64,000 nucleotides of DNA from Orenia metallireducens (GTDB taxonomy: Bacteria > Bacillota > Halanaerobiia > Halobacteroidales > Halobacteroidaceae): the NCBI RefSeq assembly GCF_001693735.1, contig NZ_LWDV01000010.1, forward strand, positions 269,196 through 333,195. Direction: 5' to 3'. Position 1 is the first letter of the stretch. Each line of letters starts with the position of its first letter. Shown here piece by piece: positions 55,736 through 64,000 of this stretch. The notes beneath the pieces were generated by a model. It worked only from the letters and a program-made list of their open reading frames with translations. It had not been told where the DNA came from and did not search any database. Position numbers and translations under genes: made by a program.

Positions 55736-56303
55736 GAATAGTATTATTCCATTAATCTTTCTAAATTTGTTTTTCGCTTACGTTTTTCATATAAACTTTC
55801 TTCTGCAATTCTTTTAAAGAGAACAATAAGTTCCTTAATATTAGGAATAATAAAAACTAAATTTTCGATAATTTTTGTACTTTCATCAGATAATAATTTT
55901 AACTCTCCTTTTCTACTCTATGTAATTATTTGTTCTGTATAGAAAGTATCAGTACCAGGAAATTTAGTTAGTTTAAGATTAGTAATACTTTTAGATAAAA
56001 GGATATAAGCTATTTGAATCTTTAAGCTAGATTTTGCATTGCGACCATCTAATCCAGGCCATGACTCAGCTAATTTATCAGGTAAAGATATTTTAGTACT
56101 ATCATATATTTTAACATCTTTAAATTGACATAAAATTTGAGCAGTTTCCGTAGTTATAGTATTTTTAAGTGAAAGTTGCATTGATAAACTAAATATCTTT
56201 TGTAAAAAATTTAAAATTTTATCTAATCTCTTATAGATTGCCTGTTTACTTATTTTTGAGCCTGGCTGAATAGATTTACATTTAGATGTAATAAGTTAAC
56301 ACA
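55733..56303 (-). pseudogene. Decayed IS4-family transposase
   Basis: On the minus strand, one frame (56303-55918) reads SIQPGSKISKQAIYKRLDKI, then VKIYDSTKISLPDKLAESWP and KSSLKIQIAYIL, typical of the first third of IS4 transposases (DST with the first catalytic Asp). After a stop a second frame (about 55913-55737) reads KELIVLFKRIAEESLYEKRK and ends, resembling an IS4 C-terminus. The middle, with the other catalytic acids, is deleted. Confidence 0.75.
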
Positions 56304-56333
56304 CATGATTATAAAATATCAAAAAATAAAAAT

Positions 56334-56389
56334 AGCACGGGAAGCAGGACTTGAACCCGCAACACCTGGATTTGGAGTCCTCACCGTGC
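56334..56389 (-). pseudogene. tRNA-Trp-like remnant without D-arm
   Basis: A 56-nt stretch reads GCACGGT, then GGACTCCAAATCC (anticodon CCA), a normal T-arm GCGGGTTCAAGTCCTGC and CCCGTGC. The ends pair, but the D-arm and half of the anticodon stem are gone and no CCA follows. A functional tRNA is unlikely. It lies next to two dead IS elements, so a deletion during IS activity may have caused it. Confidence 0.7.
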
Positions 56390-56586
56390 AATACAAAACA
56401 ATATAGATAACACCTTAATAGACCAACCTCATTATTTAATAGTAATTACATTAGATTAAAATATCAACGCTAAGTTTGACAAAGACATGGCTAAAAGTTT
56501 ACAATCTACAATGTTAAAATAAAGATGCAGAATTAAATTTAATTCCATATCTTTTAGAATGCTCATATTTAACTATGAAGTCATCC

Positions 56587-58824
56587 TTAATTTAACATTT
56601 CTTTTATCTTAGTTATGACATCTTTTTGGCTATCTACTGTCAACATTTCCTGTACAAAATCATATTCATCAATTAATTTTAACAGTTGGGATAAAGCAGA
56701 GAGGTGAGAAACTTCATCTATAGGAGCTAATGTGAAAATCAGATGAACAGGATCATGATCATGATCAAAATTAACTCCCTCTTTTATAATTCCTAGACCC
56801 ATACTCTTATTTACAACCCCATCTTCAGGTCTAGCATGTATTAAACTAATATGAGGTGCTATTACTACGTAAGCACCTTTTTGTTCAATTATTTCTATTG
56901 CTCGCTCAACATATTCTTCTAATATATGACCTTGATCTACTAAAGGCTTTCCTGCTACTCTAACCCCTGTTCTCCAATTATCTACCTTATCAATTACTGT
57001 TACATTATTTTCAGTTAATAATTCTAATAGCCCTTTACCACTCTCTTCTATACTTTGCTTATCAGGTATATCATCTATTTTATCTAAAACTTTAACTCCT
57101 TTAGAAGCAAAAAAATCTTTTAAATCTTTTTTTAATATATCTTTATCCCCTACAATTGCTTCTTGCTCTATAACCTCAATTATTTCTTCAATCTCAAAAT
57201 AGTAATCTCTTTGAGATTCAGGGTTGTTTTTCAATGCAACTTCATCAGCATCAAAAATATCTTGCTTAGTACGGATAATTGCTTTAATATTTTTCTTATC
57301 CTCTTGGCTTAATAGCGGATTAACTTGTAATACTAAAATATCATCAATCTCTAATGGGATAGTTGTAATAATTAAATCAATATTTTTTAAATCAACTTCA
57401 TTATTCTCTAATTGAATAACAGAAAAAACATTACAAATCTTAATCTCAGAAAATTCTTTACTTAATCTAGAAGCTAACAAGTTAGTTGTCCCTACTCCAC
57501 TTGAACAGACTAAAACTACTCTTAATTTCCTACTAGATCCTAAAGATTTACTTCTCTCTAAAGCAGCTCCCAGATGAAGGGTAATATAACCAATTTCATC
57601 TGAACTAATTGGTTTTTGCAACTTACTCTCTAATATCTTAGCTGCCCTTTTAGATGCTTTAAATATTTCCCCATACTTACTTTTTATATCTAGCAATAAG
57701 GGGTTCTTTAGTGGTAGGTCATATTTTATACGATTAATAGTTGGTTTTAAATGCAAAGCCAAACCAATTATTAATTGAGTATCATCAATTAACTTGACCC
57801 CTAAATAGTCTTCAGCTATCTTAACCATTTCTTTAGTTAAAATAATCAGCTCTTGGTCCAAATCTTCGGCGATAAGCTTTTTATAATCGTCATCACCTAT
57901 TTTTTGCCATAATTTAGCCCCCATTAAATGTAAGGTAATATAACCTATCTCCGAATCTGGAATGTTTATTTTAAAAATTTGTTCCATGATTTTTCCTATC
58001 TTCTTAGCTATATTATATTCTTCACTTTTTTTAATAACCTCTAATCGTTCCTCAGGTAGCTGAATATCTTTCCCTTCCAATAATCTGCTTATTGCTAAAG
58101 CCAAATGAACTAGCAAACTAGCATAGGCTTCATCGGCAAATTGAAATCCTAATTGTTTTTCAGCAAAAGAAATTACACTTTCAATCTTAGTCAAATCAAT
58201 ATCAGATACTAATTTGTCAAATTCTTTAAAGAATCCTGGCTCTAAATTTCTATCTTTTAATGCTTTTTTTTGAATTAGTCGTAAAAAACTAACTAATTCT
58301 TTTTTATTTGCTGTTTCTTCTAAAACATCCATCATAGCATGCCTAATATCTATCTCTTTACCCTTTATCTCTAAACCATAATTTGTCTTTCTAATTAGAG
58401 TTAAATTATGATTAGATAACCAATTTTCAACTTCATCTAAATCTTTAATTATGGTTGACTTACTAATACGTAACATTACTTCTAATTCTTTAATAATAAT
58501 TGGTTCACTAGCTTGAAATAACCTAAATAAAATCAGATACTGGCGCTCTTTAGGTGATAAAACTCTTTCAAACCCATGAATATTAATTAATTCTTTTTGA
58601 ATCTTATTTAACTCTTCTTCTTCTCCCTCTAAATAAACCCCAACCCGCGTTTTTCTTATTAACTTAACATCATATGAAGAGATACTAGATTTAATATCAT
58701 CTAAGTCATATCTAATTGTTCTAGCACTAACATTAAATTTATCAGCTAACTGTTTAATAGAGACTGCCTTCTCCTGATTAATTAAATATTTCAACAATTG
58801 ACAAGCCCGTGACTTTAAACTCAA
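56587..58824 (-). CDS. PRD-domain transcriptional activator with IIB and IIA domains (MtlR/LicR type)
   Basis: The protein has 745 residues. It has an HTH_11 domain (about 5-60, VSIKQLADKFNVSARTIRYD), an Mga-like HTH (about 85-165), two PRDs (about 190-300 and 310-420, each with conserved His in GYITLHL), a IIB-like domain (VVLVCSSGVGTTNL) and a C-terminal IIA domain (SLIHARPEDGVV). Phosphorylation of these sites by the PTS sets its activity. It should control the tkt/tal/ula genes upstream. TTG start after AGGAGGT. Confidence 0.92.
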   Translation of the reverse strand: MSLKSRACQLLKYLINQEKAVSIKQLADKFNVSARTIRYDLDDIKSSISSYDVKLIRKTRVGVYLEGEEEELNKIQKELINIHGFERVLSPKERQYLILFRLFQASEPIIIKELEVMLRISKSTIIKDLDEVENWLSNHNLTLIRKTNYGLEIKGKEIDIRHAMMDVLEETANKKELVSFLRLIQKKALKDRNLEPGFFKEFDKLVSDIDLTKIESVISFAEKQLGFQFADEAYASLLVHLALAISRLLEGKDIQLPEERLEVIKKSEEYNIAKKIGKIMEQIFKINIPDSEIGYITLHLMGAKLWQKIGDDDYKKLIAEDLDQELIILTKEMVKIAEDYLGVKLIDDTQLIIGLALHLKPTINRIKYDLPLKNPLLLDIKSKYGEIFKASKRAAKILESKLQKPISSDEIGYITLHLGAALERSKSLGSSRKLRVVLVCSSGVGTTNLLASRLSKEFSEIKICNVFSVIQLENNEVDLKNIDLIITTIPLEIDDILVLQVNPLLSQEDKKNIKAIIRTKQDIFDADEVALKNNPESQRDYYFEIEEIIEVIEQEAIVGDKDILKKDLKDFFASKGVKVLDKIDDIPDKQSIEESGKGLLELLTENNVTVIDKVDNWRTGVRVAGKPLVDQGHILEEYVERAIEIIEQKGAYVVIAPHISLIHARPEDGVVNKSMGLGIIKEGVNFDHDHDPVHLIFTLAPIDEVSHLSALSQLLKLIDEYDFVQEMLTVDSQKDVITKIKEMLN

Positions 58825-58854
58825 CTTCTTACCTCCTCACTTAATTTAAAGAGA

Positions 58855-58884
58855 AGAGCTCTTGTAATTAATTACAAGAGCTCT
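58855..58884 (-). terminator. Perfect 30-bp palindrome after tkt
   Basis: The arms AGAGCTCTTGTAATT and complement lie between tkt and the regulator gene, followed on the minus strand by TCTCTTTAAATT. It probably ends or lowers transcription before the regulator gene. Confidence 0.8.
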
Positions 58885-58893
58885 AAAACACTT

Positions 58894-60873
58894 CTAATCA
58901 AATTTGTTTATAATGTCATTAGCAATTTTTTTAACATCAAAACCAAATTCTTTAGCAACCATTTCCCCAGGAGCACTTAATCCAAAATCTTCTATGCTAA
59001 CAACATAATCCTCACCTTCCAAAAGTGAATACCAACCTTGACTTACTCCTGCTTCTATTACAACCTTTAAAACATCCTTATCGCCTAAAGTAGAAACTAT
59101 ATAATCTTGGTCTTGAGCAAGAAATTGTTCTCTATTTGGTACTGATATAACTCTTACATTTAAATTTTTCTCACGCAATAATTTAGCTACCTCACTTGCT
59201 AAAGCAACTTCACTACCAGTAGCTAATAATGATACATCTAAACTGCTTTCCTGCTCTTTACTTACCACATATCCACCCTTACTAAAATCACTAGTACCAC
59301 TTATTTTATCAATATGAGGCAACTCTTGTCTAGACAATACAAGAGCTGTTGGCCCATCAGTTTTTTTCATTGCACTAATCCATGCTTCTTTTGTCTCTTC
59401 CTCATCTGCTGGCCGAATTACTGCTAAATTAGGAATAGCTCTCAAACTAGCTAAATGTTCAATCGGTTGATGAGTTGGACCATCTCCACCTACATAAATA
59501 GAATCATGAGTAAAGACATAAATAGCAGGAAGTCCCATTAATGCTGACATTCTAATAGCTCCCCGCATGTAATCGGAAAATACTAAAAATGTAGCTGTAA
59601 AAGGTCTTAAGCCAGATAAAGCAAGTCCATTAGCAATAGCTCCCATAGCATGTTCTCTAATCCCAAACCTAAAGTTACGCCCAGCAAAACTATTCTTTTG
59701 AATATCACTATATCTTTCTAGATATGTCTTATTAGACGGACCTAAATCTGCTGATCCACCTACTAAATAAGGAACTTCATCAACAATCTTTTCTAGAATT
59801 AAACCTGATGCACTTCTTGTAGCAATTGGAGCCTCTATCTCTAGTTGATTAACTACTTCTTCAAAATTATCAGGCAACTCTAAGTTCTGAGCCTGATCCC
59901 ACTTTTCTTTTAACTTAGGATTAGCCTTAGCCCATTGTGCAAACTTATCTTGCCACTTTTTATTTAACTTCTGTAACTCTTTATTTCGTTGGGTAAAATG
60001 TTCTCTAACCTCATCAGCTACATAAAACTTTTGCTCAACTGGCAAACCTAATTTTTCTTTCATACCTTTAATTTCCTCTGCGCCTAAAGGAGCACCATGA
60101 GCTGCACTAGTACCCTGTTTATTAGGAGCACCATAACCAATATGTGTCTTAGCAATTATAAGAGACGGTTTGTCTGCTATACTTTTAGCCTTTAGTATAG
60201 CTTCTTTGATAGCATTAATGTCATGACCATCAATATTATCAACTACATGCCAATTATAAGCTCTATATCTATCTGCTACAGATTCTGTAAAAGTTATATC
60301 TGTACTACCTTCAATAGAAATATCATTATCATCATAAATAGCGATTAATTTACCTAAGCCTAAGTGCCCTGCTAATGAAGCAGCCTCTGAAGTAATCCCT
60401 TCCATCATACACCCATCGCCCATTAGAGTGTAAGTATAATAATCTATAATCTCAAATTCTTCTGTATTATATCTATCGGCTAGCATTTTCTCTGCTATTG
60501 CCATCCCTACAGCATTAGCAAAACCTTGTCCTAAAGGTCCTGTAGTAGTTTCTATTCCAGGAGTCTCTTTATATTCGGGATGACCTGGAGTTTTAGAATG
60601 TAACTGCTTATACTCTTTTAAATCATCTATAGTTAAATCATAACCTGTCAGATGTAGTAAGGAATAAAGCAACATTGATCCATGACCTGCAGATAAAACA
60701 AACCGATCTCTATTTGGCCAAGCAGGATTCTTTGGATTATGATTCATAATTTCACTAAACAAAACAGTTCCTATCTCTGCACATCCTAAAGGTAATCCTG
60801 GATGGCCTGAACCGGCTTTTTCTATAGCATCTGCCGATAAACCTCTAACTATATTAGATATTCTCTCTAACAA
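58894..60873 (-). CDS. tkt: Transketolase
   Basis: The protein has 659 residues, full length. The thiamine diphosphate motif GDGCMMEG with a distal N (about 153-185), the catalytic His regions ([34 protein letters not shown]) and the pyrimidine domain with [14 protein letters not shown] are present. It moves two-carbon units between sugar phosphates. A second transketolase is likely elsewhere in the genome for the core pathway; this copy belongs to the PTS cluster. The start is TTG after AAGGAGG. Confidence 0.95.
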   Translation of the reverse strand: MLERISNIVRGLSADAIEKAGSGHPGLPLGCAEIGTVLFSEIMNHNPKNPAWPNRDRFVLSAGHGSMLLYSLLHLTGYDLTIDDLKEYKQLHSKTPGHPEYKETPGIETTTGPLGQGFANAVGMAIAEKMLADRYNTEEFEIIDYYTYTLMGDGCMMEGITSEAASLAGHLGLGKLIAIYDDNDISIEGSTDITFTESVADRYRAYNWHVVDNIDGHDINAIKEAILKAKSIADKPSLIIAKTHIGYGAPNKQGTSAAHGAPLGAEEIKGMKEKLGLPVEQKFYVADEVREHFTQRNKELQKLNKKWQDKFAQWAKANPKLKEKWDQAQNLELPDNFEEVVNQLEIEAPIATRSASGLILEKIVDEVPYLVGGSADLGPSNKTYLERYSDIQKNSFAGRNFRFGIREHAMGAIANGLALSGLRPFTATFLVFSDYMRGAIRMSALMGLPAIYVFTHDSIYVGGDGPTHQPIEHLASLRAIPNLAVIRPADEEETKEAWISAMKKTDGPTALVLSRQELPHIDKISGTSDFSKGGYVVSKEQESSLDVSLLATGSEVALASEVAKLLREKNLNVRVISVPNREQFLAQDQDYIVSTLGDKDVLKVVIEAGVSQGWYSLLEGEDYVVSIEDFGLSAPGEMVAKEFGFDVKKIANDIINKFD

Positions 60874-60926
60874 TCCTATTTCCTCCTTTTAAAATTCCAT
60901 CATATTAATACCCACTTATACTGAAA

Positions 60927-61568
60927 TTATTTTTGCTCCCAGTCTGCCATAAATTTTTCTATTCCAACATCAGTTAATGGATGATTGCTCATTTGCTTAA
61001 TTACATTAAATGGAATAGTAGCAATATCTGCTCCAATTAAAGCAGCCTCTTTTACATCTAGTGGGTTTCTTATACTAGCTGTTATAATCTCACTTTCTAA
61101 ACCATAATTACTAAGGATTGTAGCTATCTCACTAATTAATTCCATTCCTGTATGAGCTATATCATTTAATCTTCCAACAAATGGACTAATATACGTAGCT
61201 CCTGCTTTAGCAGCAAGTAATGCTTGATTAGCTGAAAAAACTAATGTTACATTAGTTTTAATCCCCTCTTTAGTTAATGCTTTTGTTGCCTTTAATCCTT
61301 CAACTGTCATAGGAATTTTAATAACTACATTTGAAGATATTTTAGCTAATTCTCTTGCCTCTTCAATCATTCCTTCAGCATCTAAACTTATAACTTCTGC
61401 ACTTACTGGCCCATCAACTATCTCACAAATCTCTTTAATTCTAGTATGGAAATCAACATTTCCTTCCTTAGCTACTAGACTAGGATTAGTCGTAACACCA
61501 TCAATCACTCCTAAACTAGCTGCTTCTTTAATCTCTTCTAAATTAGCAGTATCAATAAAAAATTTCAT
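60927..61568 (-). CDS. tal: Transaldolase, small FSA/TalC type
   Basis: The protein has 213 residues, the length of the TalC/fructose-6-phosphate aldolase subfamily. [29 protein letters not shown] and VIKIPMT with the Schiff-base lysine are typical, as is [11 protein letters not shown]. It moves three-carbon units between sugar phosphates. Whether it acts as transaldolase or F6P aldolase cannot be decided from sequence, but the adjoining transketolase favours transaldolase. Confidence 0.94.
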   Translation of the reverse strand: MKFFIDTANLEEIKEAASLGVIDGVTTNPSLVAKEGNVDFHTRIKEICEIVDGPVSAEVISLDAEGMIEEARELAKISSNVVIKIPMTVEGLKATKALTKEGIKTNVTLVFSANQALLAAKAGATYISPFVGRLNDIAHTGMELISEIATILSNYGLESEIITASIRNPLDVKEAALIGADIATIPFNVIKQMSNHPLTDVGIEKFMADWEQK

Positions 61569-61591
61569 TTCATTTCCCCCTTTTAAAAATA

Positions 61592-61615
61592 GAGAAGGAT
61601 ATTAATATCCTTCTC
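61592..61615 (-). terminator. Terminator-like hairpin between ulaA and tal
   Basis: The perfect palindrome GAGAAGGATATT..AATATCCTTCTC is followed on the minus strand by TATTTTTAAAA. It lies within the likely operon, so it may reduce tal-tkt expression relative to the PTS genes. Confidence 0.8.
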
Positions 61616-61636
61616 ATGTTTTTATAAAATTATTAA

Positions 61637-62902
61637 TTAACCAAATAATTTAGCTACTGTTCCAATAATAATACCTACTACCCCAAAATCAGCATCTCCA
61701 AAAGTAGTATTAGCAAATCCTAAATTTCCTAACACTGGAAGTAATAAAGCTGGCAAGAAAGTAATTAATAATCCATTAGCAAAAGAACCAAAAATAGCTC
61801 CTTTTTTACCTCCTGTAGCATTACCAAAGACCCCTGCAGTAGCTCCAGTAAAGAAATGAGGTACTAACCCTGGAAGAATTATTGCTAATCCTAATGGCCC
61901 TAATAAAAACATTCCTACAACTCCACCTAAAAAACTAAATAGGAAACCGATAGTTACAGCTGTCGGAGCAAAGTTAAAAGTAACTGGACAATCTAATGCT
62001 GGTTTAGCATCTGGAACTACTCTTTCACCGATTCCTTCAAAGGCTGGAACAATTTCTCCTAAAACCATTCTTACACCTGACATGATGATACTAACTCCTG
62101 CAGCAAACGTAATCCCTTGCATTACAGCAAACATAAACATGCTCTGATCTCCTGCATATTCACTAACAACTTCTGGACCAGCCTTCATCACAATAATTAA
62201 AAAGATAGCAGTCATTGTTAACGCAGTCGATAATAATGACTGTTTTAAAAAGCCTAATGCTTTTGGAACTTCAATATCTTCTGTGGAATCTTCTGGATCA
62301 CCTACTAACTTACCAATAAATCCAGCTAGAATATAACCTGTCGTTCCAAAATGTCCTAAAGCAATATCATCACTACCAGTTACATCCTTCATATATATAT
62401 CTGCTAATGCAGGCATTAAGACCATTAAAAATCCTAATATTGCAGCCCCTACAATTACTAATGGAGCTCCAGTTAATCCTGCAGTTCCTAATACAGCTGC
62501 CAATAAAGCTGCCATAAAGAAAGTATGATGTCCCGTTAAAAATACATACTTTAAGGGAGTAAAACGAGCATAAGCTAAATTAGCTAGAAAACCAAAGCCC
62601 ATAATTAAGGCAGTTTCTTTTCCTAATGTTTTTTGTGCCACAGCTACTACAGCTTCATTAGTCGGAACTACCCCATGAATGTTAAAAGCTTCTGTAAGGA
62701 TTGGCCCTAAATTATCTAAACTCCCAATTAAAACCCCTGCACCTGCACCTAAGATAACAAAACCTATAATACTTTTAAAAGTCCCTGACATAATTTCAGA
62801 GAAGGACTTTTTAGCAGCCACCAGACCAATACAGGCCATTAATCCTACTAAAACAGCTGGCTCACTTAATATATCATTAACTAAAAAATCTAAAAATTGC
62901 AT
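61637..62902 (-). CDS. PTS ascorbate-family IIC component (UlaA/SgaT-like)
   Basis: The protein has 421 residues and about ten membrane helices. GFVILGAGAGVLIGSLDNLGP, FNIHGVVPTNEAVVAVAQ, GHHTFFMAALLA and GFLFSFLGGVVGMFLLGPLG are typical of the UlaA family. The family takes up L-ascorbate and probably pentitols. In this window the ascorbate catabolic genes (UlaG lactonase, UlaD/E/F) are missing, so another substrate is possible. AAGGGGGA precedes the ATG. Confidence 0.93.
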   Translation of the reverse strand: MQFLDFLVNDILSEPAVLVGLMACIGLVAAKKSFSEIMSGTFKSIIGFVILGAGAGVLIGSLDNLGPILTEAFNIHGVVPTNEAVVAVAQKTLGKETALIMGFGFLANLAYARFTPLKYVFLTGHHTFFMAALLAAVLGTAGLTGAPLVIVGAAILGFLMVLMPALADIYMKDVTGSDDIALGHFGTTGYILAGFIGKLVGDPEDSTEDIEVPKALGFLKQSLLSTALTMTAIFLIIVMKAGPEVVSEYAGDQSMFMFAVMQGITFAAGVSIIMSGVRMVLGEIVPAFEGIGERVVPDAKPALDCPVTFNFAPTAVTIGFLFSFLGGVVGMFLLGPLGLAIILPGLVPHFFTGATAGVFGNATGGKKGAIFGSFANGLLITFLPALLLPVLGNLGFANTTFGDADFGVVGIIIGTVAKLFG

Positions 62903-63054
62903 TTTTATTCCCCCTTGTTTGTTTTTAAATAATTTTGAATAAAGTATTATATCTTATTATCTTATTTACTTATATAACATTTATAAGTTAGTAACAATTT
63001 AGATAAAATTTCTTCTTATATTCTTATTATATTATAGTATTGAATAATAAAGCT

Positions 63055-63321
63055 CTAAGAAATATACTCCATAATTTTTTCTTTAATTTCATTTTTATCA
63101 GCCATATTTTTAATCGCAACTACTTTAGCAGAATGACCTTCTAATTGCTCAGCAATCTCTGGTGCAGCCACAATAATATCTGCCTTTTCCCCTTTAGCAC
63201 TACTAACATCACTCACCTCAACAGTTCCTTCTATTCCTTCGGCCTTAAGAACCTTTTCAACACCCATTCTTAACATTAGACTACTTCCTAAACCCATTCC
63301 ACATACAGCTAAAATTCTCAT
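63055..63321 (-). CDS. PTS ascorbate-family IIB component, copy 1
   Basis: The protein is about 88 residues, starting MRILAVCGMGLGSSLMLRMG; the ATG at 63321 lies 7 nt after AAGGAGGG, while a GTG two codons upstream overlaps the site. The cysteine in VCGMGLGSS is the phosphorylated residue. It takes phosphate from the IIA protein and gives it to the incoming sugar. A near-identical second copy begins to the right of ulaC. Confidence 0.94.
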   Translation of the reverse strand: MRILAVCGMGLGSSLMLRMGVEKVLKAEGIEGTVEVSDVSSAKGEKADIIVAAPEIAEQLEGHSAKVVAIKNMADKNEIKEKIMEYIS

Positions 63322-63342
63322 TTTCACCCCTCCTTTTTGTTA

Positions 63343-63798
63343 TTAATTATTACTTATAATCTGACTTATATAATCAAATACTTCGCTAGAAGTATCTTTA
63401 GCATATATTTTATCAATTGATTCATCTTCCATTAAGACTGTCATTAACTGAGACATTGCTTCAACATGTTGCTCATTATTAATTGAACCAAAAGCAAAGG
63501 CTACTTTTACTGGATCATTACTTTCATGACCAAATTCTACTGGGGCATCAAGAGTAATTAAGCTCATTCCTGTCTTTTTCACACCATCCTCTGGTCTAGC
63601 ATGGAAAATTGCTACCCCTTTAGCCATTACAATATATGGACCATTATCTTCTAGTGATTTAATCATTGCATCTATATACCTATCCTCAACTAAGTTATCT
63701 CTTAAAAGAATTTCTCCAACTTTTCTACCAACCTCACGCCAATTTTCTGCTTTTACTTTAGTAGCTATACGTTCTTCAGGTAATAAATCTAACAACAT
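63343..63798 (-). CDS. PTS ascorbate-family IIA component (UlaC-like)
   Basis: The protein has 151 residues. IIA domain of the mannitol/fructose class with the active His in IFHARPEDGVKKTGMSLI. It shares this motif with the C-terminal IIA domain of the PRD regulator in the same cluster (LIHARPEDGVVNKSMG). It carries phosphate from HPr to IIB. It lies between two IIB genes. The start ATG follows GGAGAGGAG. Confidence 0.94.
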   Translation of the reverse strand: MLLDLLPEERIATKVKAENWREVGRKVGEILLRDNLVEDRYIDAMIKSLEDNGPYIVMAKGVAIFHARPEDGVKKTGMSLITLDAPVEFGHESNDPVKVAFAFGSINNEQHVEAMSQLMTVLMEDESIDKIYAKDTSSEVFDYISQIISNN

Positions 63799-63858
63799 TT
63801 TTTAACACTCCTCTCCAAAACAATAAAATATTTTATTATAACATTGAATAATAAGGTT

Positions 63859-64000
63859 CTAAGAAATATAATCCATAATTTTTTCTTTAATTTCATTTTT
63901 ATCAGCCATATTTTTAATCGCAATTACTCTAGCAGAATGACCTTCTAATTGCTCAGCAATCTCTGGTGCAGCCACAATAATATCTGCTTTTTCCCCTTTC
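63859..64000 (-). CDS. PTS ascorbate-family IIB component, copy 2 (cut by window edge)
   Basis: The last 46 codons of a second IIB gene are visible. Compared with copy 1 they differ at only a few bases (IMDYIS versus IMEYIS at the end, VIAIKN region VARVIAIKN-like versus VAKVVAIKN). The likeness also covers about 30 bp past the stop codon. The gene continues outside the window and so far is in frame. Confidence 0.9.
   Translation of the reverse strand, partial: KGEKADIIVAAPEIAEQLEGHSARVIAIKNMADKNEIKEKIMDYIS

Overview
The window looks like chromosomal DNA of a low-GC, spore-forming, diderm Firmicute, most likely a member of the Halanaerobiales (Orenia/Halobacteroides-like). This is inference, not a database result. 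The reasons are: AT-rich DNA with strong GGAGG ribosome binding sites; a GerMN-domain protein of the sporulation/germination type; a Lon/LonB/ClpX/ClpP/Tig block in Firmicute order; and outer-membrane components (TolC-type protein, a beta-barrel-like secreted protein, AMIN-domain amidases, a KdsD/KpsF-type isomerase) in the same genome. Nearly everything lies on the minus strand; only two intact genes and some pseudogene fragments are on plus.

Layout from left to right. 1-6 kb holds the proteostasis genes: lonA (cut by the edge), lonB, clpX, clpP and tig. 6.5-7.4 kb is a five-tRNA operon (Pro, Gly, Arg, Gly, Arg in transcription order). 7.5-9.5 kb is yfcE-rdgB-rph. 9.6-11.5 kb is a two-subunit class I fumarase whose genes are separated by an intergenic repeat. 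11.7-16 kb is an accessory zone with a metallo-hydrolase, a DUF5680-like protein, a lipoprotein hydrolase and an outer-membrane-like protein. 16.2-22.2 kb encodes a complete trans-envelope ABC efflux set (permease, ATPase, adaptor, TolC-like channel). 22.5-28.6 kb holds another metallo-hydrolase and a compact folate/pABA operon (pabA-pabB-pabC-folE-folP-folB-folK). 29-32.5 kb is a TAXI/TRAP uptake system. 33-38.8 kb holds murI, a GerMN protein, two cell-wall amidases and a PrcB-like protein. 39.3-41.5 kb holds two plus-strand genes: a candidate membrane terpene cyclase homologue and a secreted repeat protein. 41.5-48.5 kb holds two glucose-6-phosphate isomerase paralogues plus a dead third copy, a BI-1 membrane protein, an exported ankyrin protein and a ruined GH43 gene beneath a LacI-type palindrome. 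48.5-54.9 kb is a glucitol/sorbitol PTS locus (gutM-srlA-srlE-srlB-srlD, SorC-type regulator, GutQ/KpsF-type isomerase). 55.5-56.4 kb is an IS30/IS4 graveyard with a D-arm-less tRNA-Trp remnant. 56.6-64 kb is an ascorbate-family PTS with transketolase, transaldolase and a PRD regulator, with the IIB gene duplicated.

How the genes work together. Sorbitol is phosphorylated on entry and oxidised to fructose 6-phosphate, which Pgi can interconvert with glucose 6-phosphate. The second PTS feeds a sugar phosphate that transketolase and transaldolase would connect to the pentose phosphate pathway. The amidase-gerM-murI block and the rph-rdgB-yfcE-tRNA-tig-clp-lon block resemble one ancestral Firmicute gene order that has been opened by roughly 21 kb of transport, folate and accessory genes.

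The most notable structures outside genes are a dispersed MITE-like repeat family with GCGACACTTTT-type inverted ends (several copies, one splitting the fumarase genes), repeated partial tandem duplications in different stages of decay (pgi, srlB, ulaB), inverted-repeat arms enclosing the likely gutM promoter, and a gutM reading frame without any standard start codon. No CRISPR array, prophage or recognised riboswitch was seen. I did not find a convincing wholly new multi-gene system; the repeat family and the terpene-cyclase-like gene are the best leads.
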